The notes: generated by a model from the letters alone, not told the origin. A stretch of DNA of 41,223 nucleotides from CAZABG01 sp964483465 (GCA_964483465.1 CAZABG010000011.1:1-41223); one strand, 5' to 3'; counted from the first letter of the stretch, positions 8,563 to 17,987 are shown. Numbers and translations: made by a program.

Positions 8563-8604
8563 TAAAAAAATAACCCCCTTGAAAAGACATTTCCAAGGGG
8601 GTTT
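8563..8604 (-). terminator. Rho-independent terminator after the porin-like gene
   Basis: On the minus strand, AACCCCCTTG and CAAGGGGGTT form a GC-rich 10-bp stem around a short loop, followed by ATTTTTTTATT. It begins a few bases after the stop codon at 8610 and separates the porin-like gene from rhs. Confidence 0.9.
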
Positions 8605-8609
8605 AAGAA

Positions 8610-10070
8610 TTAGAACGCGTAGATCGCTTCTAGTTTGAAGCAAGCATAGTGGTTGTGGCCTCCCACTTCATTTTGAACAGCTGTAGACCATTCTAGGATG
8701 GTATCTACAGTTATGTTATCGGTAAAGGCATAAAGACCTTCAAATTTCCAGCCCTTAAAGTTGGTATTGCCGATAAAGGTCGAAGTGAAAGGATAGTCAA
8801 GCACGTTTCCACGGCAAATTCCTCTAACATCATTATCAGGAACCGCAATAGGCTCTACATACTGGTATTGGATCTCAACTGACCAGTCGCCCTCTTTTCT
8901 GACTTCGCCCAATTTAAAGCCGGCATACCAAGCAAGGTTAGCTCGTCTTGATTCTTTTGAGACGAGTATTGGATTACGAAAAGGCTTGTTATCTTCTATT
9001 CCATATCTAAATCCTGTAAGCTTTGCATATCTAAAACGAGATCTTGCATGATTCATAAGACCCGCTACATATACCTGTGCAGGTTTACCGCAGAACCATT
9101 CAGGGTTCAAGTTGTAGTAGACCGTAATTTGTGAAATTAAGAAATCAAAACCACGGGGATTTCTAGGATGACGTGAGTCTATATAGTAGCATTCTGAACG
9201 TCCAAATTTTCTCCAATCAATAAAGGAATACTTCACATCAAAGTTAGATTTAAAAATATCGTAGCAGCCCATTTCCGCGACCCAGGCAAATTGGTTAATA
9301 CGCTGGTTAACAACAAACCCAGCGATATTAAAGTAGTATCTTCTATAGTTTTCACCGTTCTTACGGTCATATTTAAAGGTAATACCGTCAAATTGGCTAC
9401 CGAACTGAACTTTTGAGTCGAATACGTTATTTAAACGTCTTCTCCCTACTTCGATATCCCAATTGTGATCACCGCACTTGAACAGGTTGTAGCCAAAGTA
9501 AGCTTTTTTCAAGCAGATGCTATTGCAACGTCCAGATCCATGCCATCCACCCGGATCCGCGACGCATTCACCCCTATTCAAGATAACTTGCAGTTCTTGT
9601 CCATCTCCTACACCATCAAAATCAATAATACCATCTTGACAAGAGCACGCGGTATCGCCATCGAAAACGCCTGCTGAGTTATCAAACTGCAGCTGCATAA
9701 CCGCCCATGATCTATCGCAATTGTATTCAAAATAGAGGTTAGCTTCTGCGTCAAAGTCGTTATGGGAAAGGGGAAGCTCATCTAAGTCTACCGCATTGCC
9801 GCCGCGAAGAATGTTATTCTTTCCAAACGGTGAAAAACGTCCCTTTTGGGAAAGATAGCGCCATTCGGAACGCACGTCACCCGTAATAATCATATGGGTG
9901 GACTTCTCTTTAAGATTGATCGTTCTTTTCGTATTGATGAAGTCGCGAAGGGCTTGGAAGTCGGTTTCATTCAACTCTTCCTGGAATGCGGAACGATCTT
10001 GTCCGACATCCGCTGCAGATAATGCGGTTACTAGCATTACCAGAGGTAAGAAAAACCTCTTTAAATTCAT
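8610..10070 (-). CDS. Porin-like outer-membrane beta-barrel protein
   Basis: 486 residues from the ATG at 10070, chosen because GGAG lies 7 nt upstream and the signal peptide (MNLKRFFLPLVMLVTALSA-AD) starts there; an in-frame ATG four codons earlier lacks both. The mature part alternates short aromatic-rich strands with turns and ends in ACFKLEAIYAF, a terminal Phe typical of barrels recognised by BamA. A cysteine cluster at about 140-200 (ACSCQDG, GECVADP, GRCNSICLKK, FKCGDHN) could form disulfides, as in the cross-linked chlamydial outer-membrane complex. The family resembles the multi-copy porin/MOMP-like proteins of environmental Chlamydiae, but I cannot assign a named orthologue or substrate. 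It is monocistronic, with its own terminator. Confidence 0.8.
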   Translation of the reverse strand: MNLKRFFLPLVMLVTALSAADVGQDRSAFQEELNETDFQALRDFINTKRTINLKEKSTHMIITGDVRSEWRYLSQKGRFSPFGKNNILRGGNAVDLDELPLSHNDFDAEANLYFEYNCDRSWAVMQLQFDNSAGVFDGDTACSCQDGIIDFDGVGDGQELQVILNRGECVADPGGWHGSGRCNSICLKKAYFGYNLFKCGDHNWDIEVGRRRLNNVFDSKVQFGSQFDGITFKYDRKNGENYRRYYFNIAGFVVNQRINQFAWVAEMGCYDIFKSNFDVKYSFIDWRKFGRSECYYIDSRHPRNPRGFDFLISQITVYYNLNPEWFCGKPAQVYVAGLMNHARSRFRYAKLTGFRYGIEDNKPFRNPILVSKESRRANLAWYAGFKLGEVRKEGDWSVEIQYQYVEPIAVPDNDVRGICRGNVLDYPFTSTFIGNTNFKGWKFEGLYAFTDNITVDTILEWSTAVQNEVGGHNHYACFKLEAIYAF

Positions 10071-10139
10071 GATTGTCTCCATTATTCTAAATCGAGCGAG
10101 CGCTTAAAAATCAAAAGCGGTAGCATTTGTGCGTGATAG

Positions 10140-10168
10140 TTTTACTATAGAATAATAGTAAAAGTCAA
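10140..10168 (-). promoter_or_regulatory. Palindrome next to candidate -35 of the porin-like gene
   Basis: TTTTACTAT (10140-10148) and ATAGTAAAA (10155-10163) form a perfect 9-bp inverted repeat with a 6-nt gap. On the minus strand TTGACT (10163-10168) could be a -35 with TAAAAC 18 bp downstream as a poor -10, placing the palindrome in the spacer as a possible operator. It has no T-run, so I do not call it a terminator of the upstream gene. Confidence 0.35.
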
Positions 10169-10181
10169 TCAGAATTAAGAA

Positions 10182-13079
10182 TTATAATTTGTACTCAAAA
10201 GGCTGCGTATAGATACCCCAGGGGATATCTTTTCTTGAGCCGTCAAGCCATTCTTTCCACTCTCCCATCGGCTCTCCCGTAACTCCAAGGGGATCCATTC
10301 GCCAAAATTCAAATTCATTTGTGATAGGATTTACCGCAAATCCAAAATAAAAATTTGGCCAGTTGCTATCAGCGAAAAGAAGCGGTCTTGGAGCAATAAG
10401 ATGTTTTTCAATGGCGAGGCTTTTTAATTTCTCAAAATCATCTTCATTTAGAAAAGTAGTTTTATAATGAAGCAATAAGACAGATTGCATCAGATCATAA
10501 ATGCCGACGGAGGAGAGCAAATCGTCCTCCCTTATCCTGCCCTTTAATTCGCTCCAGGCTTCTTTGTATGAAGAAAAAATAGCGTCCAAATCTTCACGAA
10601 TTTCACGGTAGTTGTGAATGGGGAGCAATTTGTAGAGAATCGACGCTATCTTATCTCGGTTTAATAGGGGGTGGCCCCTTCTAGATAAGCCTTGTTCCGT
10701 CTCAAAACGATCAACAAAATAGCGCCCCATTTCTTTAAGCGATGAAACCCCCGGATATACAGAAAATACATGGCGAAAGGTGGGCTTATAATTTAAAGGA
10801 AGCTCCTTTTCGATTTCATCTACGAGAAATTCAAATTCATCTTTTCGAATTTCTTTTGTTTCATAAAAATTTTGGGCGGGGTAAATGAACCTATCCCGAA
10901 CATCTGTATAGGTAAACGCTTCAGACTGCCAGGTTTCAATAAAAGGCTTTAAATTGGGCAATAACCGAAAGGCGTGAGTAGGCGATTGCATAAGGAGCGC
11001 CATTTGCTCATCGCTTTTTAGCTCCTCTTGCACTTTGGGAGGTAGTTTTTTTAAGGTATCAACAATAAAGACGAGAAGCTCCGTAGGATTTTCCACCCAC
11101 CTTGAAACGAGCTGAGGCTTATCGCGCAGCCTAAAATAATTCATGAGCAAATGTTCAAGCGATCCGCCCGAAGTATAGGCCCAAGGTTTTTTATCAATTT
11201 TATCAAGGTTATCAAGCGGATTCTTTACTAAAGGGGAGCGGTTCTTAATGGCAACTCTTTGAAAGGCGCTTTCTAAAAATTCTTTTGTCTTCACATGATT
11301 GACGAGCATTGTTACCCATTCGCCAATTTCCTGCTCGAACCCGTAGAGTTCATCCATATGCGAAAGCTCAGACTCGGTCGCGACAAAAAAGCTTGAAAGC
11401 GCATCGGAGTATTCTTGCGGAGTGTCGATTCTTGTCCACTGAGAGGTATTCATTCGGCCATGCTTATAAACAAGCCTAAAACCTGCAGGCCTATCGTCAT
11501 AAAAACTTAAGCCCACATCGTTCATTTCAGCATCATAGATTTCTTGAAAATACCGAGGGAACAATTCAAGGTATTTTTCCATGATGACTTTATACACATT
11601 TGCCATGCGATCATAGCGCCTGACTTCCCTGTCGCGCATTTGTTCAAAGGTTTGAAACTCGTTCAAACGCGAACGGTACTCAACCCTTAGCCATTGAAGC
11701 TCTTTTTCTGTTGATGCTTGCTGGACTCTTCCTTCAATAAATTTTAACTGCGCATAAAGCTGCTCATATTCCCGATTGTAGTCTTCAACTTTTTCTTTAG
11801 TTCTTTCAAGCCGGCTAACTAAATTGGAATAGAGAACCGCTCCAATACCGCCCGGCTCTTCCGCATTTATCCCAAGACTTACGTATAAATTCCATTTCGT
11901 AAAATCTTCTTTACTTTCGGCAAATGAGGCGAGCGTAAATTCCCAGCATTTCAAAAGCGCGTTTTCTGCGGTTACTACAAATCCTTTTTTCGCTCTATCA
12001 AATGATTCTATAAAGAGCTGGCAAGCCTCTCCCACCCCTTTTTGGGCACGGCTCGCGCGCGGCATATCAAGCATCAAATTCCCAAAAACCATTTCACGAG
12101 GCCGCTTAAGGTAGTCGTTTAAAATTTTATCGTTGATGCCGTAATGCGACATTAGAACGCTGCGCAGGATTCCTTCAGCCGTTGCAATGACGGGAGACGA
12201 GTGTTCGTCAAAGAGCGATTTTACAATTGACCTGCAAGCGTCTACTCTTTCTTTTAAACTCAGTTCTTTATTAATAAGATCAGCCCGTTCAAATGCCGCA
12301 AGCAGGCCCGGGGAGAAGCCAATATTATCCACTTCTCCCTCAACTCTCGGATCGACCACAATAGGCCGTCTTAAATCACCTACGCCAAAAGTAGGACTTA
12401 TCGGAATATGCGTCTCAACGCCTGCAACCGTTCTTTTTAACCTGCCGGTTGAAAGAAGATCTATAACATCTTGCAAGAACTGATTTAAGTTTTCGCTATA
12501 GATCAAAAGGGCTGGAGCCGTAGCAAAACAGGAACCCACGGATTGACGCAAGTCGGTTAACATCGCGGCAAGAACCGCTCGCCTAGCATGGCTATCGGTT
12601 ACAACAGCGCCAGGTTCAAGATTCAGCGTCTCGCGTATAATATCATCGGCTTGTTTATGTGATAGCGGCTTTGAAACCATCCTGAGCTTTTTTTGAGCTG
12701 CTGGGTCGCTTAGCCAGGTAAGCAATTTTAAAATTCGCTTTTGGGATAACAGATCGCTTTCTCTTTTTGCCCCAAGCGGATATTGATTATTCTCTAAGAT
12801 AGTTACGGCTTTTTTAATCAAATCGCTCTTGATATCCCCTTTATCATCGATAAAAATCTCTGAAAGGCGCCTTGCTTTAATCAAATTGCGTATTTGAAAG
12901 GGGGATTGCAGTTCGCTTCTTTCAGCTCGCCTGGAAAGATCATCAAATTCTTCCGTAAGGATTTTTTTAAGTTCGTCATGGCGAACCTCCTCTTTTCGAT
13001 TGCGTGAGATCAAAGTAAAAAGACGAGAAAGAAATAAGGGATCGGAGGGGGGATATTTAATCGATTCTAGCAAGTTCAA
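10182..13079 (-). CDS. Large protein of unknown function with peptidase-like Cys motif
   Basis: 965 residues, cytoplasmic by appearance (no signal or membrane segment). It starts at a TTG with AGAGGA about 10 nt upstream; no ATG fits better. Residues ~181-189 read VGSCFATAP (Cys184) in a helix-like context, similar to the Gly-x-Cys-Trp/Phe-Ala segment around the nucleophile of papain-fold peptidases. Near the end, His893 and DSNW (904-907) could supply the His/Asn partners. Residues ~420-500 are charged and heptad-like (coiled coil). The peptidase idea is inference; the family is not one I recognise. It is divergent from thrS with a 77-bp gap, so it is transcribed separately, and composition is like the housekeeping genes. 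It could be a secreted effector or a lineage-specific cytosolic enzyme. Confidence 0.75.
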   Translation of the reverse strand: MNLLESIKYPPSDPLFLSRLFTLISRNRKEEVRHDELKKILTEEFDDLSRRAERSELQSPFQIRNLIKARRLSEIFIDDKGDIKSDLIKKAVTILENNQYPLGAKRESDLLSQKRILKLLTWLSDPAAQKKLRMVSKPLSHKQADDIIRETLNLEPGAVVTDSHARRAVLAAMLTDLRQSVGSCFATAPALLIYSENLNQFLQDVIDLLSTGRLKRTVAGVETHIPISPTFGVGDLRRPIVVDPRVEGEVDNIGFSPGLLAAFERADLINKELSLKERVDACRSIVKSLFDEHSSPVIATAEGILRSVLMSHYGINDKILNDYLKRPREMVFGNLMLDMPRASRAQKGVGEACQLFIESFDRAKKGFVVTAENALLKCWEFTLASFAESKEDFTKWNLYVSLGINAEEPGGIGAVLYSNLVSRLERTKEKVEDYNREYEQLYAQLKFIEGRVQQASTEKELQWLRVEYRSRLNEFQTFEQMRDREVRRYDRMANVYKVIMEKYLELFPRYFQEIYDAEMNDVGLSFYDDRPAGFRLVYKHGRMNTSQWTRIDTPQEYSDALSSFFVATESELSHMDELYGFEQEIGEWVTMLVNHVKTKEFLESAFQRVAIKNRSPLVKNPLDNLDKIDKKPWAYTSGGSLEHLLMNYFRLRDKPQLVSRWVENPTELLVFIVDTLKKLPPKVQEELKSDEQMALLMQSPTHAFRLLPNLKPFIETWQSEAFTYTDVRDRFIYPAQNFYETKEIRKDEFEFLVDEIEKELPLNYKPTFRHVFSVYPGVSSLKEMGRYFVDRFETEQGLSRRGHPLLNRDKIASILYKLLPIHNYREIREDLDAIFSSYKEAWSELKGRIREDDLLSSVGIYDLMQSVLLLHYKTTFLNEDDFEKLKSLAIEKHLIAPRPLLFADSNWPNFYFGFAVNPITNEFEFWRMDPLGVTGEPMGEWKEWLDGSRKDIPWGIYTQPFEYKL

Positions 13080-13156
13080 GGCGATTGATTCCTCTGGAAT
13101 AAAGTTGAACCTATAAGGTAGAATGAGAGGTTCCGATTATTTATGCAAGGGATCAT

Positions 13157-15073
13157 ATGCAGATAGTTTTAAAGGATGGAAAATCTATTGAAGTAGCTGA
13201 TGGATTTACCGCCGAAGACCTCGCGAACCAGTTAAACCTCAAGATGCCGCATCAGGCGCTTGCCGCAAAAATCAATGGAAAAACGGTTGATCTCGCTACC
13301 CCCTTAACAGAGGGAGATCAAGTATCGATCTTGAGTTTTGAGGATAAAGAGGGTAAAGACGTTTTTTGGCATACCTCTGCCCACATTTTAGCTCAAGCGA
13401 TATTGCGCCTATTTCCAAACGCAAAGCCCACTATCGGGCCGCCAATTGAAAATGGATTTTATTACGACTTCGCCGATCTTGAAATTTCAGATAGCGACTT
13501 TGCCCGTATTGATGAAGAAATGGAAAAAATCGTCGCCGAAAACTATCTTTCTCAAAAGGAAACGTTTAAGAATAAGCAAGAGGCCCTATCCGCTTTTAAA
13601 GACAATAAATATAAAGTTGAATTGATCGAAAGCTTCGATCCGGCATCTCCTCTTACCGGTTATCGTCAGGGCGAATTTTTTGACCTATGCCGGGGCCCGC
13701 ACCTTCCAAAGCTCGGTAAAGTAAAAGCGATCAAAGTAACTAAAACTTCAGGCGCCTACTGGCATGGCGATCCATCGAAAGAGATGCTTACACGCATATA
13801 CGCCATTTCATTTCCGGACAGAAAAGAACTTAAAGCCTATTTTGAAATGCTGGAAGAGGCGAAAAAGAGGGATCATAAAGTCCTCGGTCCGAAACTTGAT
13901 CTCTTCTCGCTGAAAGAAGAAGCTCCCGGCATGCCCTTTATTCATCCGAAAGGAATCTTTGTCTGGAATAGTTTAGTTCAATTCATCCGCGAGCTTTTAA
14001 CCTCAAATGATTATATCGAAATCAAAACGCCGACCATGATGACACGCGAATTGTGGGAAACGTCCGGACATTGGAAAAACTATCGTCAGAACATGTTCAC
14101 CTCGCAAATCGAAAACCGCGATTTTGCCATTAAACCGATGAACTGCCCCGGCTGCATGCTTTTTTATAAAACTCACAGCCATAGCTACCGCGAACTTCCT
14201 ATGCGTGTCGCTGAAATCGGGAACGTTCATCGTTATGAGCCGTCAGGCTCTCTTTCGGGGCTTTTCCGTGTTAGAAGCTTCCATCAAGACGATGCGCACA
14301 TCTTCATGAAGCCAAGCGACATTGAGTCGGAAATATTCAATGTTTTGAATTTTGCGGAAGTGCTCTATTCGACATTTGATCTTCACTATCACCTAGAACT
14401 TTCAACTCGTCCTGAAAAGAATACTATCGGTTCGGATGCTGACTGGGAAGTGGCGACAAACGGCTTAAGAAAAGCGCTTGATAAACTTGGCAAACCCTAC
14501 AAAGTTAACGAAGGGGATGGCGCATTCTATGGACCTAAAATCGACTTCCACATTAAAGATGCCTTAGGAAGAACCTGGCAATGCGGAACCATTCAGCTTG
14601 ATATGGCGCTTCCTGAAAGCTTTCAGCTTGAATATACCGATCAAGACGGATCGCGTAAACGCCCTGTCATGATTCATAGAGCCATTTACGGATCGCTTGA
14701 AAGATTCTTCGGTATTTTGATCGAGCATTTCGCTGGAAAGTTTCCGCTTTGGCTATCACCAAGTCAAATCCGTATCGTCACCGTCGGCGAAAAACATGTG
14801 GATTATGCACGCGAGCTCGAGCAAGAATTCAAACGGCATAAATTTAATGTTAAAGTCGATGATTCAAACGAATCGGTCGGTAAAAAAATCCGTAACGCCC
14901 AGCTTGATCAAACAAACTACATGATCACGATCGGCGATAAGGAACTCGAAAATAAATCGATTAACATCCGCACTCGCGACAATGTCATTAAGGGTGAGAT
15001 GGATCTGGCAACTTTTATTGATACTATCACAAAAGAAAGAGATCTCAGATCCTTGACATCTGCATTGAAGTAG
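13157..15073 (+). CDS. thrS: Threonine-tRNA ligase
   Basis: 638 residues, the usual length. It charges tRNA-Thr with threonine and edits mischarged Ser. Domains in order: TGS (1-60), the editing/SAD domain with HTSAHILAQA and later HGDPSKEM, then the class II catalytic core. The core includes NCPGCM (zinc-site Cys), motif 2 around FRVRSFHQDDAHIF and the YGPKIDFHIKD and WQCGTIQLD segments, followed by the C-terminal anticodon-binding domain (IRIVTVGEKH...). Start ATG has AAGG about 6 nt upstream. It is the first gene of a tight five-gene run (parA 16 nt downstream, then a pGP6-D-like gene, tatA, tatC). The thrS-minD-gp6D order matches C. trachomatis as I recall it (CT581-CT583). Confidence 0.98.
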   Translation: MQIVLKDGKSIEVADGFTAEDLANQLNLKMPHQALAAKINGKTVDLATPLTEGDQVSILSFEDKEGKDVFWHTSAHILAQAILRLFPNAKPTIGPPIENGFYYDFADLEISDSDFARIDEEMEKIVAENYLSQKETFKNKQEALSAFKDNKYKVELIESFDPASPLTGYRQGEFFDLCRGPHLPKLGKVKAIKVTKTSGAYWHGDPSKEMLTRIYAISFPDRKELKAYFEMLEEAKKRDHKVLGPKLDLFSLKEEAPGMPFIHPKGIFVWNSLVQFIRELLTSNDYIEIKTPTMMTRELWETSGHWKNYRQNMFTSQIENRDFAIKPMNCPGCMLFYKTHSHSYRELPMRVAEIGNVHRYEPSGSLSGLFRVRSFHQDDAHIFMKPSDIESEIFNVLNFAEVLYSTFDLHYHLELSTRPEKNTIGSDADWEVATNGLRKALDKLGKPYKVNEGDGAFYGPKIDFHIKDALGRTWQCGTIQLDMALPESFQLEYTDQDGSRKRPVMIHRAIYGSLERFFGILIEHFAGKFPLWLSPSQIRIVTVGEKHVDYARELEQEFKRHKFNVKVDDSNESVGKKIRNAQLDQTNYMITIGDKELENKSINIRTRDNVIKGEMDLATFIDTITKERDLRSLTSALK

Positions 15074-15089
15074 TGTAAAAAATCCCCCT

Positions 15090-15842
15090 ATGAAAAAGAT
15101 CACGGTGTCTAGTTTCAAAGGGGGAACCGCAAAAACCTCCACCGCGCTTCATTTAGGCTCGGCTCTCGCGAAATTCCATAAAAAGAAAGTCTTATTGATA
15201 GACTTTGATGCGCAGGCCAATCTTACTACTGGCCTCGGCTTTGATCCTGACGAACACGACAGCTTAGCGCCTGTTTTGCAGGGAGAAAAAACTATTGAAG
15301 AAGTTATTAAAAAAACGACCGTTCCAAATCTCTATTTGGTTCCTGCGGATACCTGGCTTGAAAGGGTCGAGGTCACAGGCAGTTTAGCGCAAGATCGTTA
15401 TTCACACGAACGTTTAAGAAAAATTTTATCTCCGCTCAAATACGATTTCATCTTAATCGATACGCCGCCTTCTTTAAGCTGGCTTACAGAATCGGCTTTG
15501 ATCGCGTCAGATCATTCGCTTATTTGCGCAACCCCGGAATTCTACAGCGTAAAAGGGCTTGAAAGACTATCTCAGTTTATTACAAGCATTTCTCAAAGAC
15601 ATCCTTTGGATGTTTTGGGCGTACTTCTTTCTTTTTGGAATCCGAGAGGTAAAAGCAACGACGCTTTTTTAAGCGTGATCGATAGAACCTTTCCTAATAA
15701 ATTACTGAATTCAAAAGTAAGAAGAGATATCGCTGTATCCGAGGCCTCGGTTATTGGAAAGCCCCTTTTTGAAACCAATCCAAAGAGCCGTGCCGTAGAA
15801 GATTATCGTGACCTTACAAAAGAACTACTTGAAAGGATGTAA
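15090..15842 (+). CDS. parA: ParA/MinD-family ATPase (pGP5-D/CT582-like)
   Basis: 250 residues. A deviant Walker A box (KGGTAKTS, residues ~10-17), the A' motif (VLLIDFDAQAN) and Walker B (FILIDTPPS) mark a ParA/Soj/MinD ATPase. These act in DNA or protein positioning by ATP-dependent dimerisation. It is followed 11 nt later by a pGP6-D-like gene. In Chlamydia the same pair exists on the plasmid (pGP5-D, pGP6-D) and on the chromosome next to thrS, so this is the chromosomal copy by context. No Shine-Dalgarno is visible before the ATG, and translation probably depends on the upstream thrS message. No parB or parS-like element is nearby. Confidence 0.9.
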   Translation: MKKITVSSFKGGTAKTSTALHLGSALAKFHKKKVLLIDFDAQANLTTGLGFDPDEHDSLAPVLQGEKTIEEVIKKTTVPNLYLVPADTWLERVEVTGSLAQDRYSHERLRKILSPLKYDFILIDTPPSLSWLTESALIASDHSLICATPEFYSVKGLERLSQFITSISQRHPLDVLGVLLSFWNPRGKSNDAFLSVIDRTFPNKLLNSKVRRDIAVSEASVIGKPLFETNPKSRAVEDYRDLTKELLERM

Positions 15843-15853
15843 AACGGCTTTAC

Positions 15854-16597
15854 ATGAAGATAAACTCTTTAATTAACGAAAGGCTTAAATCAGGAACGAG
15901 CTCAAAAATGAGCACGATGGCGGAACGTTCCGCTAGCGGAAATATGACGAGTTTTGCAGGGCTTTTCAGCGTAACAGAACTCAGCACGCAAGAAAAAGAA
16001 AGCCTGGAGTCGATCCTCTCTTCTTATGCAAATGATGCATCCGATGTGCAAAAAGATTTAAAGCAGCTTTCGGCGATTACCCAAGAAGTAAAGGCCATCA
16101 ATAATCAAGCCGCAATCTTGCATGGCGAAAGAATCAAAAGAGCGCATACCTTATTGACAAACTATAAGGAAGGCGCATTTACCGCTTGGTTGATTCAAAC
16201 TTACGGCAACCGCCAAACGCCTTATAACTTGATGCAATATTATGAGTTCTACGAGGAACTGCCTGTAGCGCTAAGACCCAAGCTTGAGCTTATGCCAAGG
16301 CAAGCCGTCTATACGCTCGCATCAAGAGAAGGCGAATTTAATCGCAAATTAGAAATCGTCGAAAATTATGCAGGAGAAACGAAAGGCGTTCTCCTTTCTT
16401 TGATCCGCGATAGATTTCCTTTACATGAGAAAGATCGCCGCAGACAAAATTATCCCGAAGCCGCTATGGTGCAATTGAAAAAAGCGTATGGCGTGATAGA
16501 GAAAATCAGAAGCTTGTCTCAAAATCAGAAGCAAGCTTTCAAGGAAGAACTCTCGCAGCTTAAGCAATTAATCGAAGGGATTAAGGTTAGATCATGA
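15854..16597 (+). CDS. pGP6-D-like protein (CT583 family)
   Basis: 247 residues, soluble and mostly helical. A virulence-plasmid pGP6-D-type protein is proposed from position directly after the ParA ATPase and from general features: the N-terminal Ser/Met-rich segment, a central block AFTAWLIQTYGNRQTPYNLMQYYEFYEELP in pieces, and the RQAVYTLASREGEF and LIRDRFP segments. The molecular role is unsettled; pairing with ParA suggests a partition or regulatory accessory function. Its TGA overlaps the tatA ATG (ATGA), so the Tat genes are translationally coupled to it. That links this pair to the same operon but not necessarily the same process. Confidence 0.8.
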   Translation: MKINSLINERLKSGTSSKMSTMAERSASGNMTSFAGLFSVTELSTQEKESLESILSSYANDASDVQKDLKQLSAITQEVKAINNQAAILHGERIKRAHTLLTNYKEGAFTAWLIQTYGNRQTPYNLMQYYEFYEELPVALRPKLELMPRQAVYTLASREGEFNRKLEIVENYAGETKGVLLSLIRDRFPLHEKDRRRQNYPEAAMVQLKKAYGVIEKIRSLSQNQKQAFKEELSQLKQLIEGIKVRS

Positions 16598-16782
16598 TCG
16601 GATCGGGAGAACTCATAGTGATTCTTGGCGTTGTGACCCTCTTATTTGGGGGCAAAAAAATCCCAGAATTCGCGAAAAACCTAGGCAAAGGGGTTCGCGA
16701 ATTTAAAAAAGCCGTCCAAGGCGAAAGCGATCCTGAAGATATACAAGTTGAAGTAATCGATCCGAAAAATGACAAGAAGTGA
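16594..16782 (+). CDS. tatA: Twin-arginine translocase subunit TatA/E
   Basis: 62 residues with the TatA layout: a short N-terminal membrane helix (GELIVILGVVTLLFG), a hinge, an amphipathic helix (KKIPEFAKNLGKGVREFKKAV) and an acidic tail. TatA oligomers form the pore or thinning patch that lets folded proteins cross the inner membrane. It overlaps the preceding gene by ATGA and tatC by GTGA, so all three are coupled. No tatB is seen, consistent with a minimal TatAC system. The Rieske protein at 38396-38902 is a visible candidate substrate. Confidence 0.93.
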   Translation: MIGSGELIVILGVVTLLFGGKKIPEFAKNLGKGVREFKKAVQGESDPEDIQVEVIDPKNDKK

Positions 16783-17621
16783 GCCCCTCTAATTTTTCTG
16801 AACATCTTGATGCGTTAAGAAAAACCCTTTTTCAAATTACTTGCATTATCGCTATCGGCTTTGTCTTTTCCTTCACTTACTCAAACGAAATCATCTCTTT
16901 TCTTTCATCCCCATTAAAGAACAGTCCTAAAGGGCTTGAAATCGTTCCTGTTAGAATCATGGAAGTTCACAATCCCGATAACTTTCCATTAAGTTATCGA
17001 GGAGAAGAAATCGCCCCCCATGAAACGAAGCGCTTTGAAATTAAAGGCGAAGGGCTCTACTTATTTTCGCCAGCTGAAGGACTGATCACGGCCTTAAAAA
17101 TATCGCTTTGGACCGCGCTTCTTTTTACTGCGCCTATTTGGATCATTCCTCTTTTCTTATTCATCTTGCCCGCGCTGCATTCTCACGAAAGAAGGCTTAT
17201 CCTTCCATTTTTCTCGACTCTTTGCTTTTTTATGGGAGCAGGAATTTGGATGGCCATTCAATTTACCCTTCCTATTACCAATCATTACTTTCTTGATTAT
17301 AACCGAGATATAGGCACGAATTTGTGGGGGCTTTCTAACTACCTGGATTACACAGTAACGCTGATATTCGCCCATGGTGTAGGTTTTGAATTAATAGGAG
17401 TCTTGTTTCTTCTTGTCCACTACCAATTAATAGATTTGGATTTTCTTAAGTCGAAAAGACGTCATGTGATTGTCATATCGCTTATTTTAGGCGCGATACT
17501 TACCCCTCCAGATGTGCTATCGCAACTTCTTGTGGCAATGCCGCTATATTTTGGTTATGAGCTGATTTTACTTTATGGAAGCCTAAGGAAAAGGAAGCTA
17601 TTTTACGCGCACGGGAATTAA
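16779..17621 (+). CDS. tatC: Twin-arginine translocase subunit TatC
   Basis: 280 residues, starting at GTG overlapping the tatA stop. Six membrane segments can be followed, from the FSEHLDALRKTLFQI start to the final DVLSQLLVAMPLYFGYEL segment. The conserved Glu of the cytoplasmic loop is present (LHSHERRL). TatC is the receptor for RR signal peptides. The first periplasmic loop is unusually long (roughly residues 45-100; VPVRIMEVHNPDNF...APHETKRFEIKGEG), about 35-40 residues more than textbook TatC, which explains the extra length. The 3' end overlaps a convergent gene by 24 bp. Confidence 0.93.
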   Translation: MSPSNFSEHLDALRKTLFQITCIIAIGFVFSFTYSNEIISFLSSPLKNSPKGLEIVPVRIMEVHNPDNFPLSYRGEEIAPHETKRFEIKGEGLYLFSPAEGLITALKISLWTALLFTAPIWIIPLFLFILPALHSHERRLILPFFSTLCFFMGAGIWMAIQFTLPITNHYFLDYNRDIGTNLWGLSNYLDYTVTLIFAHGVGFELIGVLFLLVHYQLIDLDFLKSKRRHVIVISLILGAILTPPDVLSQLLVAMPLYFGYELILLYGSLRKRKLFYAHGN

Positions 17622-17987
17622 GTCGCTCTTATCGTTACGATCCAGGTAATCCCTCCATTCTTCCGCTAAAAAACTGAAATGATCGATCTGTGAAAAAAGG
17701 GTGCTTGTGTTTGTTCTTGCTGGCTCATCATGATGCAGGTGGATTTGAAAATGCTCTTCATCAATCGTTAAATAAGCTTTAAATGAACTATCCTGAAAAG
17801 GAACCTTTTGTTTAATGCCGTTTCTAACCGAGGGAGGAATGTAGTTTCCTCCTTCATATACCGAAGTAAGAAAATGGATCTTCTCTCCATCCTCCATCAA
17901 CTCCAGGTGAATCTCATTTCCCTGAAAGGTGATATCGGCCCTTTGTTTTTGCCGCAGTTCAGCGATTAAGTCGCGAATTGGATTCAT
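17598..17987 (-). CDS. Small protein of unknown function
   Basis: 129 residues from the ATG at 17987. A longer reading from a TTG at 18023 is open, but a strong promoter (TTGATC, 18 bp, TATAAT) lies inside that extension with its -10 only 6 nt before the ATG, so the short start is preferred and the message may be leaderless. The protein is soluble, acidic, with alternating strands in the middle (IHLELMEDGEKIHFLTSVYEGGNY in pieces, HFQIHLHHDEP) and a helical C-terminus. I do not recognise the family; a small chaperone-like fold is conceivable but unsupported. It converges with tatC, overlapping its last 24 bases. Confidence 0.7.
   Translation of the reverse strand: MNPIRDLIAELRQKQRADITFQGNEIHLELMEDGEKIHFLTSVYEGGNYIPPSVRNGIKQKVPFQDSSFKAYLTIDEEHFQIHLHHDEPARTNTSTLFSQIDHFSFLAEEWRDYLDRNDKSDLIPVRVK

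Noticed and set aside
15090..16597. ParA plus pGP6-D-like pair as an integrated plasmid
   Set aside because: The same pair follows thrS on Chlamydia chromosomes, so an ancestral chromosomal location is more likely; no rep gene or att repeats are seen.
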